Positions 16,467 to 25,558 of a stretch of DNA of 64,000 bases are shown here, one piece after another. The DNA is from Candidatus Poribacteria bacterium (GTDB lineage Bacteria > Poribacteria > WGA-4E > UBA9662), in NCBI GenBank assembly GCA_012963885.1, contig DTUY01000018.1, positions 24,622-88,621 on the forward strand, written 5' to 3'. The position numbers and the translations under genes are program-made. Positions within the stretch are counted from its first letter, which is position 1; the number at the start of each line of letters is the position of its first letter. Under the pieces are notes generated by a model. The model saw only the letters and a program-made list of their open reading frames with translations, made no database searches and was not told the origin of the DNA.

Positions 16467-18200
16467 ATGGGAGATAAAGCGGCTAATAGGGTTGACAATC
16501 ACACCGAAAGCTTATCTGCAGGAAATTCTGCCGTTCCCACCGATTTTATCAGGCAAATTGTTGAAGAGGACGTAAGAATTAGTAAATATGATGGACGGGT
16601 TCATACCCGGTTTCCACCAGAGCCAAATGGCTATCTACATATTGGACATGCTACCTCCATTTGCCTTAATTTTGGTATTGCCGAAGATTTTGGTGGACTT
16701 TGCAATTTGCGATTTGATGACACTAACCCGATAGGTGAAAGCATAGAGTATGTGGAATCGATAAAGGAGGACATTCGCTGGCTTGGATTTGATTGGGGAA
16801 ATCGGGAATTCTACGCCTCGGACTATTTTGAACAGCTCTACGAATATGCCGTGAAACTGATTGGAAAAGGGGTAGCGTACGTTTGTGATCTGAGCCCAGG
16901 TGAAATTAGAAAATATCGTGGCACCCTAACTGAACCCGGTACGGATAGTCCATATCGTAGTCGCTCTGCTGAGGAGAACTTAGATTTGTTCGGGCGCATT
17001 CTGGCGGGTGAATTTCCGGATGGTTCTCGCACGCTCCGTGCAAAAATTAATATGGCCTCGCCAAATTTGAACATGCGAGATCCCGTCATGTACCGTATTC
17101 TAAGGGCAACTCATTTCAGACAAGGTGACAAATGGTGCATCTATCCAATGTATGACTTCACGCATGGCCAATCAGATTCTATTGAGGGAGTAACCCACTC
17201 ACTGTGCTCACAGGAATTTGAAGATCACCGTCCATTGTATGACTGGTATCTCGATGAATTAGAAATCTACCATCCACAACAGATTGAGTTTGCTCGGCGA
17301 AATCTTAGCTATGCCGTCATGAGTAAGCGAAAGTTGATTCAATTGGTGGAGGAAGGACATGTCAGTGGCTGGGATGACCCACGAATGCCAACGCTGTCAG
17401 GGTTGCGCAGGCGTGGTTACACACCGGAGGCAATTCGAGATTTTTGTGGTCGTATCGGGGTTGCTAAAAGTGATAATCTGGTTGATATAGCTATGCTTGA
17501 GCATTGTATCCGTCAAGATTTGAATAAGCATGCGTTACGTGTGATGGCAGTGTTGCGTCCGCTTAAGGTTGTGATCAACAATTACCCTGAGGAACAAACA
17601 GAGGAGTTGGAAGCTACCAACAATCCGGAAGATCTGAGCATGGGATCACGGAAGATCCCTTTTTCTCGTGAGCTTTATATCGAGCAGGAAGATTTCATGG
17701 AATCTCCTTCCAAAAAGTACTTCCGTTTAGCTCCTGGGCGAGAAGTTCGGCTGATGCACGCATATTATGTCAAGTGTGAACGCGTAGTTAAAGATGAAAA
17801 AACTGGCGAGGTGCTTGAAGTTCATTGTACCTACGATCCTGAAACTCGGGGTGGCTGGTCTGAAAATGGTCGCAAAGTCAAAGGAACGTTGCATTGGGTA
17901 TCTGCTAACCACTCGCTTGAAGCTGAAGTCCGTTTGTACGATCATCTCTTTTTGAAAGAGAACCCGGATGATGTGGAAGATGGTGATGATTTTAAATCAA
18001 ATTTGAATCCAAATTCTTTGGAGATCTTGACTTCATGTCAGATTGAACCGAGTTTAATGGATGTAAATTCCGGTGATCGCTATCAATTTTTAAGGCAAGG
18101 CTATTTCTGCGTTGATCCCGATTCTTCTGCTGAAAAACCTGTTTTCAACCGGACAGTATCGTTACGCGATACATGGGCCAAAATCCAAAAGAACAGATAA
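16467..18200 (+). CDS. glnS: Glutaminyl-tRNA synthetase
   Basis: 577 aa class I synthetase that charges tRNA-Gln directly. The H-I-G-H motif is at 58-61 within [12 protein letters not shown]. The KMSKS equivalent is V-M-S-K-R at 284-288. The D-D-T-N-P pocket and the [14 protein letters not shown] region are typical of GlnRS rather than GluRS. The C-terminal half is the beta-barrel anticodon domain. ATG 16467 follows GGAGAGGAGA. A separate gltX follows one gene later. An organism with GlnRS may not need the amidotransferase route for Gln-tRNA; none is seen here. Confidence 0.95.
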   Translation: MGDKAANRVDNHTESLSAGNSAVPTDFIRQIVEEDVRISKYDGRVHTRFPPEPNGYLHIGHATSICLNFGIAEDFGGLCNLRFDDTNPIGESIEYVESIKEDIRWLGFDWGNREFYASDYFEQLYEYAVKLIGKGVAYVCDLSPGEIRKYRGTLTEPGTDSPYRSRSAEENLDLFGRILAGEFPDGSRTLRAKINMASPNLNMRDPVMYRILRATHFRQGDKWCIYPMYDFTHGQSDSIEGVTHSLCSQEFEDHRPLYDWYLDELEIYHPQQIEFARRNLSYAVMSKRKLIQLVEEGHVSGWDDPRMPTLSGLRRRGYTPEAIRDFCGRIGVAKSDNLVDIAMLEHCIRQDLNKHALRVMAVLRPLKVVINNYPEEQTEELEATNNPEDLSMGSRKIPFSRELYIEQEDFMESPSKKYFRLAPGREVRLMHAYYVKCERVVKDEKTGEVLEVHCTYDPETRGGWSENGRKVKGTLHWVSANHSLEAEVRLYDHLFLKENPDDVEDGDDFKSNLNPNSLEILTSCQIEPSLMDVNSGDRYQFLRQGYFCVDPDSSAEKPVFNRTVSLRDTWAKIQKNR

Positions 18201-18216
18201 TCTTGGAAAATCGAAA

Positions 18217-19257
18217 TTGAATGAGACCAATAATAAAGCAATCAGAATCGGTGTTATTGGGGCTGGAGCTTTTGCCTCGCGCCGGCACTTGCCGTCTTTG
18301 GTAGAGTCGAGTGATGCTGAGATAGTTGCGCTTTGCCGACGAAATCAGGAAATGCTCGTCAAAATGGCAGATCATTTTAATGTTGAGAGAACATTTACCG
18401 ATTATTGTGCCATGCTTGATAATGTGGAGATGGACGGCGTTCTGGTTGCGTCACCACATGCTCTGCATTATGAACATGCTAAGACTGCTCTGGAACGCAA
18501 TCTCCACGTGTTGATCGAAAAGCCAATGACAGTTAGATCTGATGAAGCAAGGGATCTGATCGTGTTAGCTGAAGCAAAGAAACGTGTGCTACTTATTGCG
18601 CTGAATCCACCGTACTGGGCGCACGGGTTGTTTCTCCAAAAAGCTATTCAGGATGGAGAGATTGGTGAAATTGAAGCAATCAATATAAACTGGGTGGGTG
18701 ATGTACGGGAAGTTTATGGGAAAATTCCGTTCCCTGCAAATCTACCCGGCGTTGTGCCTCCCACTACCTTTCGAGCTGATCCAAAAATGGCGGGCGGTGG
18801 GCATCTGTTGGATGGCGGATCGCATTTAGTTTGCGAAATTCTATGGGCAACCAAATTGCGTCCAATTGCGGTTTCTGCAGTTATGGATGATGCCGACACC
18901 GATCTAAGATGTGCAGTCAACCTCAGACTGGAAAATGGGGCTTTTTGTACGATCTCTCTGGTTGGTGATAGCGAAATCAGGCGCCGGTTTCATAGTACGT
19001 ACTTTGGATCGAAAGGTACACTGATTGTGGACGGGATACCGTTTAAAGTTACCATGCAAAAACCCGATGGTGAATTATTGGTACACGAAGAGGATCAGAT
19101 GGAAACGCCTCAGCAGCCAGTGGATAATTTTATTGATGCCATTCTTGGTCGCGCCCAACCTCTCTCAACAGGAGATGATGGTCTGCGTGTCGTTGAAGTG
19201 ATTGAGGCCGCATATCAGTCGAGCCGAACAGGGAAAATTATATCACTGTCGCTTTAA
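18217..19257 (+). CDS. Gfo/Idh/MocA family oxidoreductase
   Basis: The frame is open from 18112, inside glnS, but TTG at 18217 (after GGAAAA) starts 17 bases past the glnS stop and precedes the Rossmann motif I-R-I-G-V-I-G-A-G-A-F-A-S-R. That gives 346 aa. The catalytic-lysine motif E-K-P-M-T follows, and G-G-G-H-L-L-D-G-G-S-H carries the C-domain His. The probable role is NAD(P)-dependent sugar or cyclitol oxidation; the substrate is unknown. It sits between two tRNA synthetase genes on the same strand, probably in one transcript. Confidence 0.8.
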   Translation: MNETNNKAIRIGVIGAGAFASRRHLPSLVESSDAEIVALCRRNQEMLVKMADHFNVERTFTDYCAMLDNVEMDGVLVASPHALHYEHAKTALERNLHVLIEKPMTVRSDEARDLIVLAEAKKRVLLIALNPPYWAHGLFLQKAIQDGEIGEIEAININWVGDVREVYGKIPFPANLPGVVPPTTFRADPKMAGGGHLLDGGSHLVCEILWATKLRPIAVSAVMDDADTDLRCAVNLRLENGAFCTISLVGDSEIRRRFHSTYFGSKGTLIVDGIPFKVTMQKPDGELLVHEEDQMETPQQPVDNFIDAILGRAQPLSTGDDGLRVVEVIEAAYQSSRTGKIISLSL

Positions 19258-19302
19258 GATCAGGCGTTTAATGTTGTTTACTTGATATAGAAGACATTAC
19301 AA

Positions 19303-20796
19303 ATGGAAACGAATTCGTCGGTTCGAGTACGCTTTGCCCCTTCGCCAACAGGGTTTTTGCATGTTGGTGGAGCACGTACAGCGTTGTTCAATTGGCTCTT
19401 TGCAAGACATCACGGAGGAATTTATATTCTTAGAATCGATGATACCGATGAACAAAGATCAACACAGGAATCGATGCAACAGATTTACGATTCACTGAGA
19501 TGGCTAGGATTAGACTGGGATGAAGGAGCGATTATCGGCGGGGACTATCAACCGTATGTCCAGTCCGAGCGAGGAGAGATCTATCAAAGATATATCCAGA
19601 AGTTGCTTGATAGCGGTGATGCTTACCATTGCTACTGCACACAGGAAGAATTGTCGCAGATGCGCGAACAGGCACGGGCGGAAAATAGCAACCAGTCTTA
19701 TAATGGAAAATGTCGTAATTTAACGGTGGAAGATCATCGGAAGTTTGAGGCAGAAGGACGTAAATCAACTGTACGTATCAGAGTACCCAATCAGCCGGTT
19801 GTGGTTCAAGATCTAATATTGGGCGAAACCAAAGTCGGCCCTTCGTCTCTGCAAGATGAAGTAATTGTCAAGTCAAATGGGATGCCGCTTTATAATTTGA
19901 CTTCAATTGTTGATGATATTGAAATGCAGATTACTCACGTGATTCGTGGGGCAGACCACCTGAATAATACTTCAAAGCAAATGATTATTGCTAACGCACT
20001 TGGTACTGAACCGCCACAGTTTGCTCATCTACCAATGGTACTTGGTAGCAGCAAAGGCGAGAAACTTAGTAAGCGACACGGAGCTACTTCTGTTGATCAG
20101 TACAGAAAAGATGGATTTATACCTGAGGCACTGGTTAATTTTCTGGTTCGGCTTGGTTGGTCGCTTGATGACAAGACAGAAATTTTTTCCATTGATGATA
20201 TGATTGACAACTTTAGCCTTGATCGGATTGGTAAAAGTGGAAGCGTATTTGATGTTAAGAGATTAGAATGGCTCAATAACCACTACATCTTGAAACTCAA
20301 TCTGGCTGAAAGAACTTCTGCCCTGATTCCATTTCTGCAGCGGGATGGTTTGCTTGAAGACAAGATTGCTGATGAAGAACTATCTTGGCTTGAGAAAATT
20401 GTGGAATCGGTTGGTGACCGGCTTACCACATTGGCTGACATAACCACTTATGCTAGGTTCTTCTTTACCGATGATTTTGACTATCATCCGAAGGATGTTA
20501 AAAAATGGCTAACAAAAGGCGATCCAGTTACTGTTCTTTCAGGAGTGCGTGATACGCTGTTGGATATTGAAAATTTTGAGTCCGAAACGGTCGGGACCAA
20601 AGTTAAAGCCTATTTGGATGGACTTGAGGTGAAAAGAATTCAAGTGATGCAACCTTTGCGGCTTGCACTTTCTGGTCAGACATTTGGACCTGATTTATTT
20701 GCTATTATCATTTTGCTTGGTCAGGAAAAGACAATTTCTAGGATCAATCGATTAATTGACTATATCTCGACCACCGGTGAAGGGAGAGTAAGCTAA
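19303..20796 (+). CDS. gltX: Glutamyl-tRNA synthetase
   Basis: 497 aa class I synthetase. The HIGH motif appears as H-V-G-G in F-A-P-S-P-T-G-F-L-H-V-G-G-A-R-T, and K-L-S-K-R is at 254-258 in G-E-K-L-S-K-R-H-G. The C-terminal helical anticodon domain is complete. Whether it is discriminating (tRNA-Glu only), as expected with a GlnRS present, cannot be read reliably. The antiporter gene follows after two bases. Confidence 0.95.
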   Translation: METNSSVRVRFAPSPTGFLHVGGARTALFNWLFARHHGGIYILRIDDTDEQRSTQESMQQIYDSLRWLGLDWDEGAIIGGDYQPYVQSERGEIYQRYIQKLLDSGDAYHCYCTQEELSQMREQARAENSNQSYNGKCRNLTVEDHRKFEAEGRKSTVRIRVPNQPVVVQDLILGETKVGPSSLQDEVIVKSNGMPLYNLTSIVDDIEMQITHVIRGADHLNNTSKQMIIANALGTEPPQFAHLPMVLGSSKGEKLSKRHGATSVDQYRKDGFIPEALVNFLVRLGWSLDDKTEIFSIDDMIDNFSLDRIGKSGSVFDVKRLEWLNNHYILKLNLAERTSALIPFLQRDGLLEDKIADEELSWLEKIVESVGDRLTTLADITTYARFFFTDDFDYHPKDVKKWLTKGDPVTVLSGVRDTLLDIENFESETVGTKVKAYLDGLEVKRIQVMQPLRLALSGQTFGPDLFAIIILLGQEKTISRINRLIDYISTTGEGRVS

Positions 20797-20798
20797 AT

Positions 20799-21818
20799 AT
20801 GGAACAGTTGCTGGAGCATTTGATCAAAGATCTTCCTAATTTGTTTTTATTTCTGGTGATTGCCGGGACGCTTTACACAGTTGGGAAGGGAGCAGATATA
20901 CTTGTTGAAGAGGCAGTAGATCTCTCGAAAAAATGGGGGGTACCCAAGGTCTTAATCGGTGCTACCATCGTTAGTCTCGGTACAACATTACCTGAAGCAG
21001 TGGTCTCAGTTCTAGCGGCCGTTAAAGGGCTGCCCGATCTCGCGCTTGGCAACGCCGTTGGATCAATTATCTGCGATACCGGCTTAATATTGGGTATAGC
21101 GGCGATTATTTCGCCACTGCCTCTAAACAGAGAGATGGTAAATCGTCAGGGATGGCTTCAGTTTGGTGCTGGCTGTTTATTAGTAGTTGGCTGTTTACCA
21201 CTTAGCTCATTAGAAACCATTTTTGAAAAAGGGGGGCAACTCCCACAAAGTTTCGGTTTCATCTTCCTAATTTTACTTGCTGTCTATTTATGGTTCACGA
21301 TTCGTTGGTCCAGTGGGCCAAGTACGGAAACTGATGAAATGGAAGTTGACCATGGTTCCAACTCAATCCTTGCACTTATTAAGCTGGTATTTGGCATTGC
21401 CTTGGTTGTAATCTCTTCGTGGGTACTGATTCCTGCTGTTCTGGAAGTGGCAGAACGAGTTCATGTTCCTGAGAGCATTATCGCTGCTACCCTTGTTGCG
21501 TTTGGAACTTCGTTGCCTGAGTTGGTTACAGCGGTGACTGCAGCCAGAAAAGGGCATGGGGAGCTAGCGATTGGTAATGTTATAGGAGCGGACATTTTAA
21601 ATGTTTTGTTTGTTGCTGGTGCCTCGGCGGCTATCACGAATGGTGGGTTAACCGCTCCCCCACATTTCTTCCGTCTTTTGTTCCCAGCTATGTTGTTCGT
21701 ATTACTGGTCTTCCGAATTGGTATTTTCGTCTCTGGAACTGCTTTCAAGCGCCCTTTTGGATTTGTTCTAGTTTCCGCTTACATTATTGTAACTGTACTT
21801 AGCTATGTAGCTATGTGA
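20799..21818 (+). CDS. Calcium/sodium antiporter-like CaCA transporter
   Basis: 339 aa with about ten membrane helices in two inverted halves. The paired alpha-repeat motifs are G-A-T-I-V-S-L-G-T-T-L-P-E-A-V-V-S and L-V-A-F-G-T-S-L-P-E-L-V-T-A-V; each Pro-Glu is the cation-binding glutamate. This is the YrbG/K-dependent exchanger group, exporting Ca2+ (or another cation) in exchange for Na+. It is two bases after gltX and so is in the same operon. The ion cannot be fixed from sequence. Confidence 0.9.
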   Translation: MEQLLEHLIKDLPNLFLFLVIAGTLYTVGKGADILVEEAVDLSKKWGVPKVLIGATIVSLGTTLPEAVVSVLAAVKGLPDLALGNAVGSIICDTGLILGIAAIISPLPLNREMVNRQGWLQFGAGCLLVVGCLPLSSLETIFEKGGQLPQSFGFIFLILLAVYLWFTIRWSSGPSTETDEMEVDHGSNSILALIKLVFGIALVVISSWVLIPAVLEVAERVHVPESIIAATLVAFGTSLPELVTAVTAARKGHGELAIGNVIGADILNVLFVAGASAAITNGGLTAPPHFFRLLFPAMLFVLLVFRIGIFVSGTAFKRPFGFVLVSAYIIVTVLSYVAM

Positions 21819-22011
21819 TGAAATAGGATCTCATGGTTTTTTGCTCCTTACTCAAGTTGAGCATATGAAAACGACAGGGATCGATTAAGTGCTATGGATC
21901 TTCATAGCTGTAACGTTTTTTGGAACAGACACTGGATAATAAGCGTTTGGTTTTGTGGATTATCCAAATAGGATAATCTGTCTAATTAAACAGGATTTTG
22001 AGGTGTTTTAT

Positions 22012-22965
22012 ATGTCCAAGCGTTATGCGTATGTGGTGATTTGCCTGAAGGAATCGAAAAGTCGTTGGTCTGTCAGTTTTAAATCTTTAGGCAGCTCCGT
22101 TCCAGCAGAAATTCTGCAGTTACCCAATCTCTCCCAACCTTTAACGCCAGCGTCGTGTCGTAAGCTAGATCTTAATCCAGTTGATTACTTCCGCCGGATT
22201 TTTCGCGATATGCCTGAGATGTTGCGTAGCTATAGGTCTCGGATTGTTAATCGGGTACGTAATAATCTGAATCAGCTTGGAATTGGTCAGTCATGCCACG
22301 TGAAAGTAGTATATATAGACTGCGGTGGAGGTATAGCTCCCTATAATTATAATATAGATCTACTTGATGACGTTTCTACCGATCCATATGAATTGAATAA
22401 GGCGGTCTACGCTGACGTAAGTACAAAACAAGAGGCCGTTATTGGGCAGGAACAACCTCAGCAGGATTTATTGTCTTCTGATTGTGAAATCTCATCTCAT
22501 CCTGAAAATGATTTTGCGGATGTATTAATGCAGTTGACTCAGGATTTTACTGAGCTCCGAGCAGATTTGGAAAGTCTAAAACGACAAATAGCAAACCAGG
22601 ACTTGCAGTCGTTAGAAAACACAGATACAATTAGGAGTTGCGTTGCTCTGCCTGACCCGGGTTGGTCGTTTGAATCGGAAGAACTGGTTGGTTCCGAACT
22701 GCATAGTCCAAAGATTGGTTATGCCATGGGAAATCCGACAGGGATTCAATTGAGCCGTGAGGAAAATTTTGTCTTAAGGTACTTGTCTGAACACCAGGTG
22801 GCATCCGAATCCACATTACAGACTCAATGTCAAATTGAGAATCCGATTTCGGTAATGACCAGTTTAATGGCTAAAGTTGAACGGGGGAATTTACCCCAGA
22901 TTTCTTCTAAAACGGGCGATGATGGAGAAATGATTTATATTTGGGATCGGCCATGTCACCAGTAG
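22012..22965 (+). CDS. Hypothetical protein with coiled coil and possible C-terminal winged helix
   Basis: ATG 22012 is preceded by GAGGTG at seven bases and is preferred over the GTG at 21955; the product is 317 aa. The N-terminal part starts M-S-K-R-Y-A-Y-V-V-I-C-L-K-E-S and contains C-G-G-G-I-A-P-Y-N-Y-N. A short coiled coil follows (L-M-Q-L-T-Q-D-F-T-E-L-R-A-D-L-E-S-L-K-R). The last 75 residues (S-R-E-E-N-F-V-L-R-Y-L-S-E-H-Q-V-A-S-E-S-T-L) look like a winged-helix DNA-binding fold. Family not recognised; a regulator is one possibility. It has a long leader and stands alone. Confidence 0.55.
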   Translation: MSKRYAYVVICLKESKSRWSVSFKSLGSSVPAEILQLPNLSQPLTPASCRKLDLNPVDYFRRIFRDMPEMLRSYRSRIVNRVRNNLNQLGIGQSCHVKVVYIDCGGGIAPYNYNIDLLDDVSTDPYELNKAVYADVSTKQEAVIGQEQPQQDLLSSDCEISSHPENDFADVLMQLTQDFTELRADLESLKRQIANQDLQSLENTDTIRSCVALPDPGWSFESEELVGSELHSPKIGYAMGNPTGIQLSREENFVLRYLSEHQVASESTLQTQCQIENPISVMTSLMAKVERGNLPQISSKTGDDGEMIYIWDRPCHQ

Positions 22966-23007
22966 GTAGAAGATAAATTATAACTATGTTTTCAAGGAGC
23001 CTAGAAA

Positions 23008-23781
23008 ATGGCCAATATTGTTGCATGCAACTTAGGAAGTTATCGTGGACAATTCAGCAGGCAGGAAGCCTATGGGCATCTTAATCAGATCGGTTTGACC
23101 AACGTTGAAGTCGGTACACCAGCACCGCAAGAAATAGGTTCTGTACTGGAAGAGCTGGATTCATATGGATTGACGGCAACAACAATTACAGCATCGCATG
23201 ATGTTAAGAGTGAGAATTTTGTTTCAGACTTTCAGAAAACTCTAGAGGCTACACGTAAAATGGAAGTGAACCGAATATTTCTTAGTGCACATGGCGGCGA
23301 TTTACCGAGAGAAGTGGTTTTCAACCGGTTGAGGGAACTCGGTGAAAACGCACAGAAACTGGGAATCATCATCTGCTTAGAAACGCATCCTGATTTAGCA
23401 AACAACGGAGATGTTGCACTTGAGACGATGAATGGTGTCAATCATCCCGGTATAGGAATTAACTTTGATACTGCTAACGTCCACTACCATACCAACCGTG
23501 AAATTGATACCGTTGAGGAAATTCAAAAGGTTTTAGGTTATGTCAAGGCTGTACACTTGAAAGATACTATGGGTGGGTATCATGCTTGGAAATTCCCCGC
23601 TTTGGGTGAAGGTGTTGTTAACTTTAAGTCAGTTTTTGAGTTGTTGAATGGTTATGGATTCAATGGGCCGTTCACCATGGAATTGGAAGGAGTTGAGGGA
23701 GAGGATCTTGATCGGGCCGGAGTTCTAGCCAGAGTAGAACAGTCTTTTCAATATCTCAAAGACATTGGTGTGGTAAGTTGA
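23008..23781 (+). CDS. Sugar phosphate isomerase/epimerase (xylose-isomerase-like TIM barrel)
   Basis: 257 aa single TIM barrel of the AP-endonuclease 2 superfamily. Metal-ligand positions are visible in I-C-L-E-T-H-P-D, G-I-N-F-D-T-A-N-V-H-Y-H, V-K-A-V-H-L-K-D-T and F-T-M-E-L-E-G. Such enzymes isomerise or epimerise ketoses or inosose intermediates. ATG follows AAGGAGCC. The next gene is a glutamine-amidotransferase-like protein 93 bases on, possibly cotranscribed. Substrate unknown. Confidence 0.8.
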   Translation: MANIVACNLGSYRGQFSRQEAYGHLNQIGLTNVEVGTPAPQEIGSVLEELDSYGLTATTITASHDVKSENFVSDFQKTLEATRKMEVNRIFLSAHGGDLPREVVFNRLRELGENAQKLGIIICLETHPDLANNGDVALETMNGVNHPGIGINFDTANVHYHTNREIDTVEEIQKVLGYVKAVHLKDTMGGYHAWKFPALGEGVVNFKSVFELLNGYGFNGPFTMELEGVEGEDLDRAGVLARVEQSFQYLKDIGVVS

Positions 23782-23874
23782 TCCTATGGTTTAACATAGA
23801 TCTATCATTAAGTGTGCGTGTAAACTTTTCGCAGTATGTCATGATTAGAAGACACTCTCTGGTAGAGGACAAAC

Positions 23875-24714
23875 TTGTTGAAGTTTCTGATTATTGATGG
23901 ATATCCAAAGCCCAACCGTGAGCAGTTTGAGTTGGTGGGTATGACATGCGCTGGTCAATTATATGCTAATCTGCTGTTGCTATATGTAGCCGATGCAGAA
24001 TATAAAATCTTATACATCAGTGATGATGCGGCTGAAATTCCAACTGAAGAAGAAATTAGGCAATACGATGGTATTCTGTGGCCGGGATGCAACTTGACTG
24101 TCTATCATACTGACGATCAACGTGTACGAAAGATGATTTTGATTGTTGATATGGCCTATCAGGTTGGTACGCCCCAGTTTGGTAGTTGCTGGGCGGCTCA
24201 GATTGCCATACACGTGGCTGGCGGTGAAGTGAAGCCTAATCCAAAAGGGAGGGAGATGGGGGTAGCACGAAAAATACATCTTACCCCTGATGGGAAAGAT
24301 CATCCGATGTATTATGGAAAACCTGAAGTGTTTGATGGATTCATTAGCCACGATGATGAAATTATTCGTTTGCCAGACGGTGCCAAGTGGTTGGCATCAA
24401 ATGATTTTACTCGGATCCAAGCAGTTTCCGTTACTTACAAGAATGGAAATTTCTGGGCAATCCAGTACCATCCGGAATATGATCTCCGGGAAATGGCTAA
24501 ATTAATTGTTGCCCGGCGGGAAAAACTGATGTGTGAGGGGTACTTCACATCCGATGATGACGTGCTAGCGTACGTGCATGACTTGGAAACTATTGCCCAA
24601 GATCCGTCACGGAAGGATCTACGTTGGAAATATGCTATTGATGATGATTTGCTGGATGATTCTATTCGGCAGATCGAATTTATGAATTGGCTAAATGATC
24701 AAGTTTTGAGCTAG
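23875..24714 (+). CDS. Class I glutamine amidotransferase-like protein
   Basis: 279 aa from TTG 23875 (or the adjacent TTG 23878) after AGAGGAC. The GATase triad is intact: Cys105 in F-G-S-C-W-A-A-Q, and His199 and Glu201 in Y-H-P-E-Y-D. The oxyanion loop reads W-P-G-C-N-L-T. It resembles GMP-synthase-type amidase domains but stands alone without a synthetase domain, followed by an about 60-residue acidic tail. It may hydrolyse gamma-glutamyl compounds or serve an unlinked partner. Nothing nearby identifies the acceptor. Confidence 0.75.
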   Translation: MLKFLIIDGYPKPNREQFELVGMTCAGQLYANLLLLYVADAEYKILYISDDAAEIPTEEEIRQYDGILWPGCNLTVYHTDDQRVRKMILIVDMAYQVGTPQFGSCWAAQIAIHVAGGEVKPNPKGREMGVARKIHLTPDGKDHPMYYGKPEVFDGFISHDDEIIRLPDGAKWLASNDFTRIQAVSVTYKNGNFWAIQYHPEYDLREMAKLIVARREKLMCEGYFTSDDDVLAYVHDLETIAQDPSRKDLRWKYAIDDDLLDDSIRQIEFMNWLNDQVLS

Positions 24715-24790
24715 ATAGACATCGAGTCAAGGAAAATTAGGTTAACATAACAGTTGGCTATTTGGGTGTTCACAGTTTAATTTACTGGGG

Positions 24791-25537
24791 CTACAACTGC
24801 TTCAAGATTTCGGTTAATTCTGCATAGTTTCTGCATATGGCGTCGGCACGTGTTTGATCGCTTAGGTCACGATCATTAGCACCTGTATAGAGAACTGATT
24901 TGGCTCTGACCCTGACTGCACCGTCAATATCCGTTTTTTCGCGGTCACCAATATGTAGGATCTCGTTTGTTGAAACTTCTAGTGTTTCGGCAGCTTTTTT
25001 GAATACGACAGGGCTTGGTTTAGATCTGCCCACTTCATCTGAGAAGATGAAACCGCTAAAGTACTGAATAATTCCCCAGTTTTGCAACATTTTTTTTATG
25101 CCACGTCCTGGTGTATGGATGGTATCTGAAATAATACCGAGTTTGTAGTCTGTAGCAAGGCTGGCAATGACTTTGGCAATATTATCCACCGGATACGGTG
25201 GAATCAGGACTTCCATTTCTTCGATCGCTTTTACAAAGACGTCGAAACTCGGCGTAAGCTCAATTTCTAAGAACCTATATCCTTCTCGAAAGCGATCCAC
25301 AACTGGAAGTGTTATGTGCTTCTGTTTCCAGAGATTGGTGAAATTTTCATTTGCGTGTTGAAATGCTTTGCCTATTTGGGAAAGATTGATTTCTGAATGA
25401 TATCTTAAGATCTCGTCGGCAAAAAGTTGAAGTCGTGCTTGTACTTTGGTTGGTAGTCCAACATCTTTTCGCTTTAATTCGTCTGATTCGTCAATAGCGA
25501 TTGTATCCCAGAAATCGAATGTAATAGCTTGAACCAT
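24791..25537 (-). CDS. HAD superfamily hydrolase
   Basis: 248 aa. Motif I is D-F-W-D-T (Asp8 and Asp11), motif II is I-I-S-D-T, motif III is K-P-S-P-V-V-F-K-K, and motif IV is H-I-G-D-R-E-K-T-D-I-D-G-A. The cap of about 100 residues between motifs I and II is helical (C1). It probably dephosphorylates a small metabolite; the substrate is unknown. The gene lies 21 bases downstream of the tricorn-like gene and probably shares its transcript. Confidence 0.85.
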   Translation of the reverse strand: MVQAITFDFWDTIAIDESDELKRKDVGLPTKVQARLQLFADEILRYHSEINLSQIGKAFQHANENFTNLWKQKHITLPVVDRFREGYRFLEIELTPSFDVFVKAIEEMEVLIPPYPVDNIAKVIASLATDYKLGIISDTIHTPGRGIKKMLQNWGIIQYFSGFIFSDEVGRSKPSPVVFKKAAETLEVSTNEILHIGDREKTDIDGAVRVRAKSVLYTGANDRDLSDQTRADAICRNYAELTEILKQL

Positions 25538-25558
25538 TTTATTATATTATTTTTGGGG

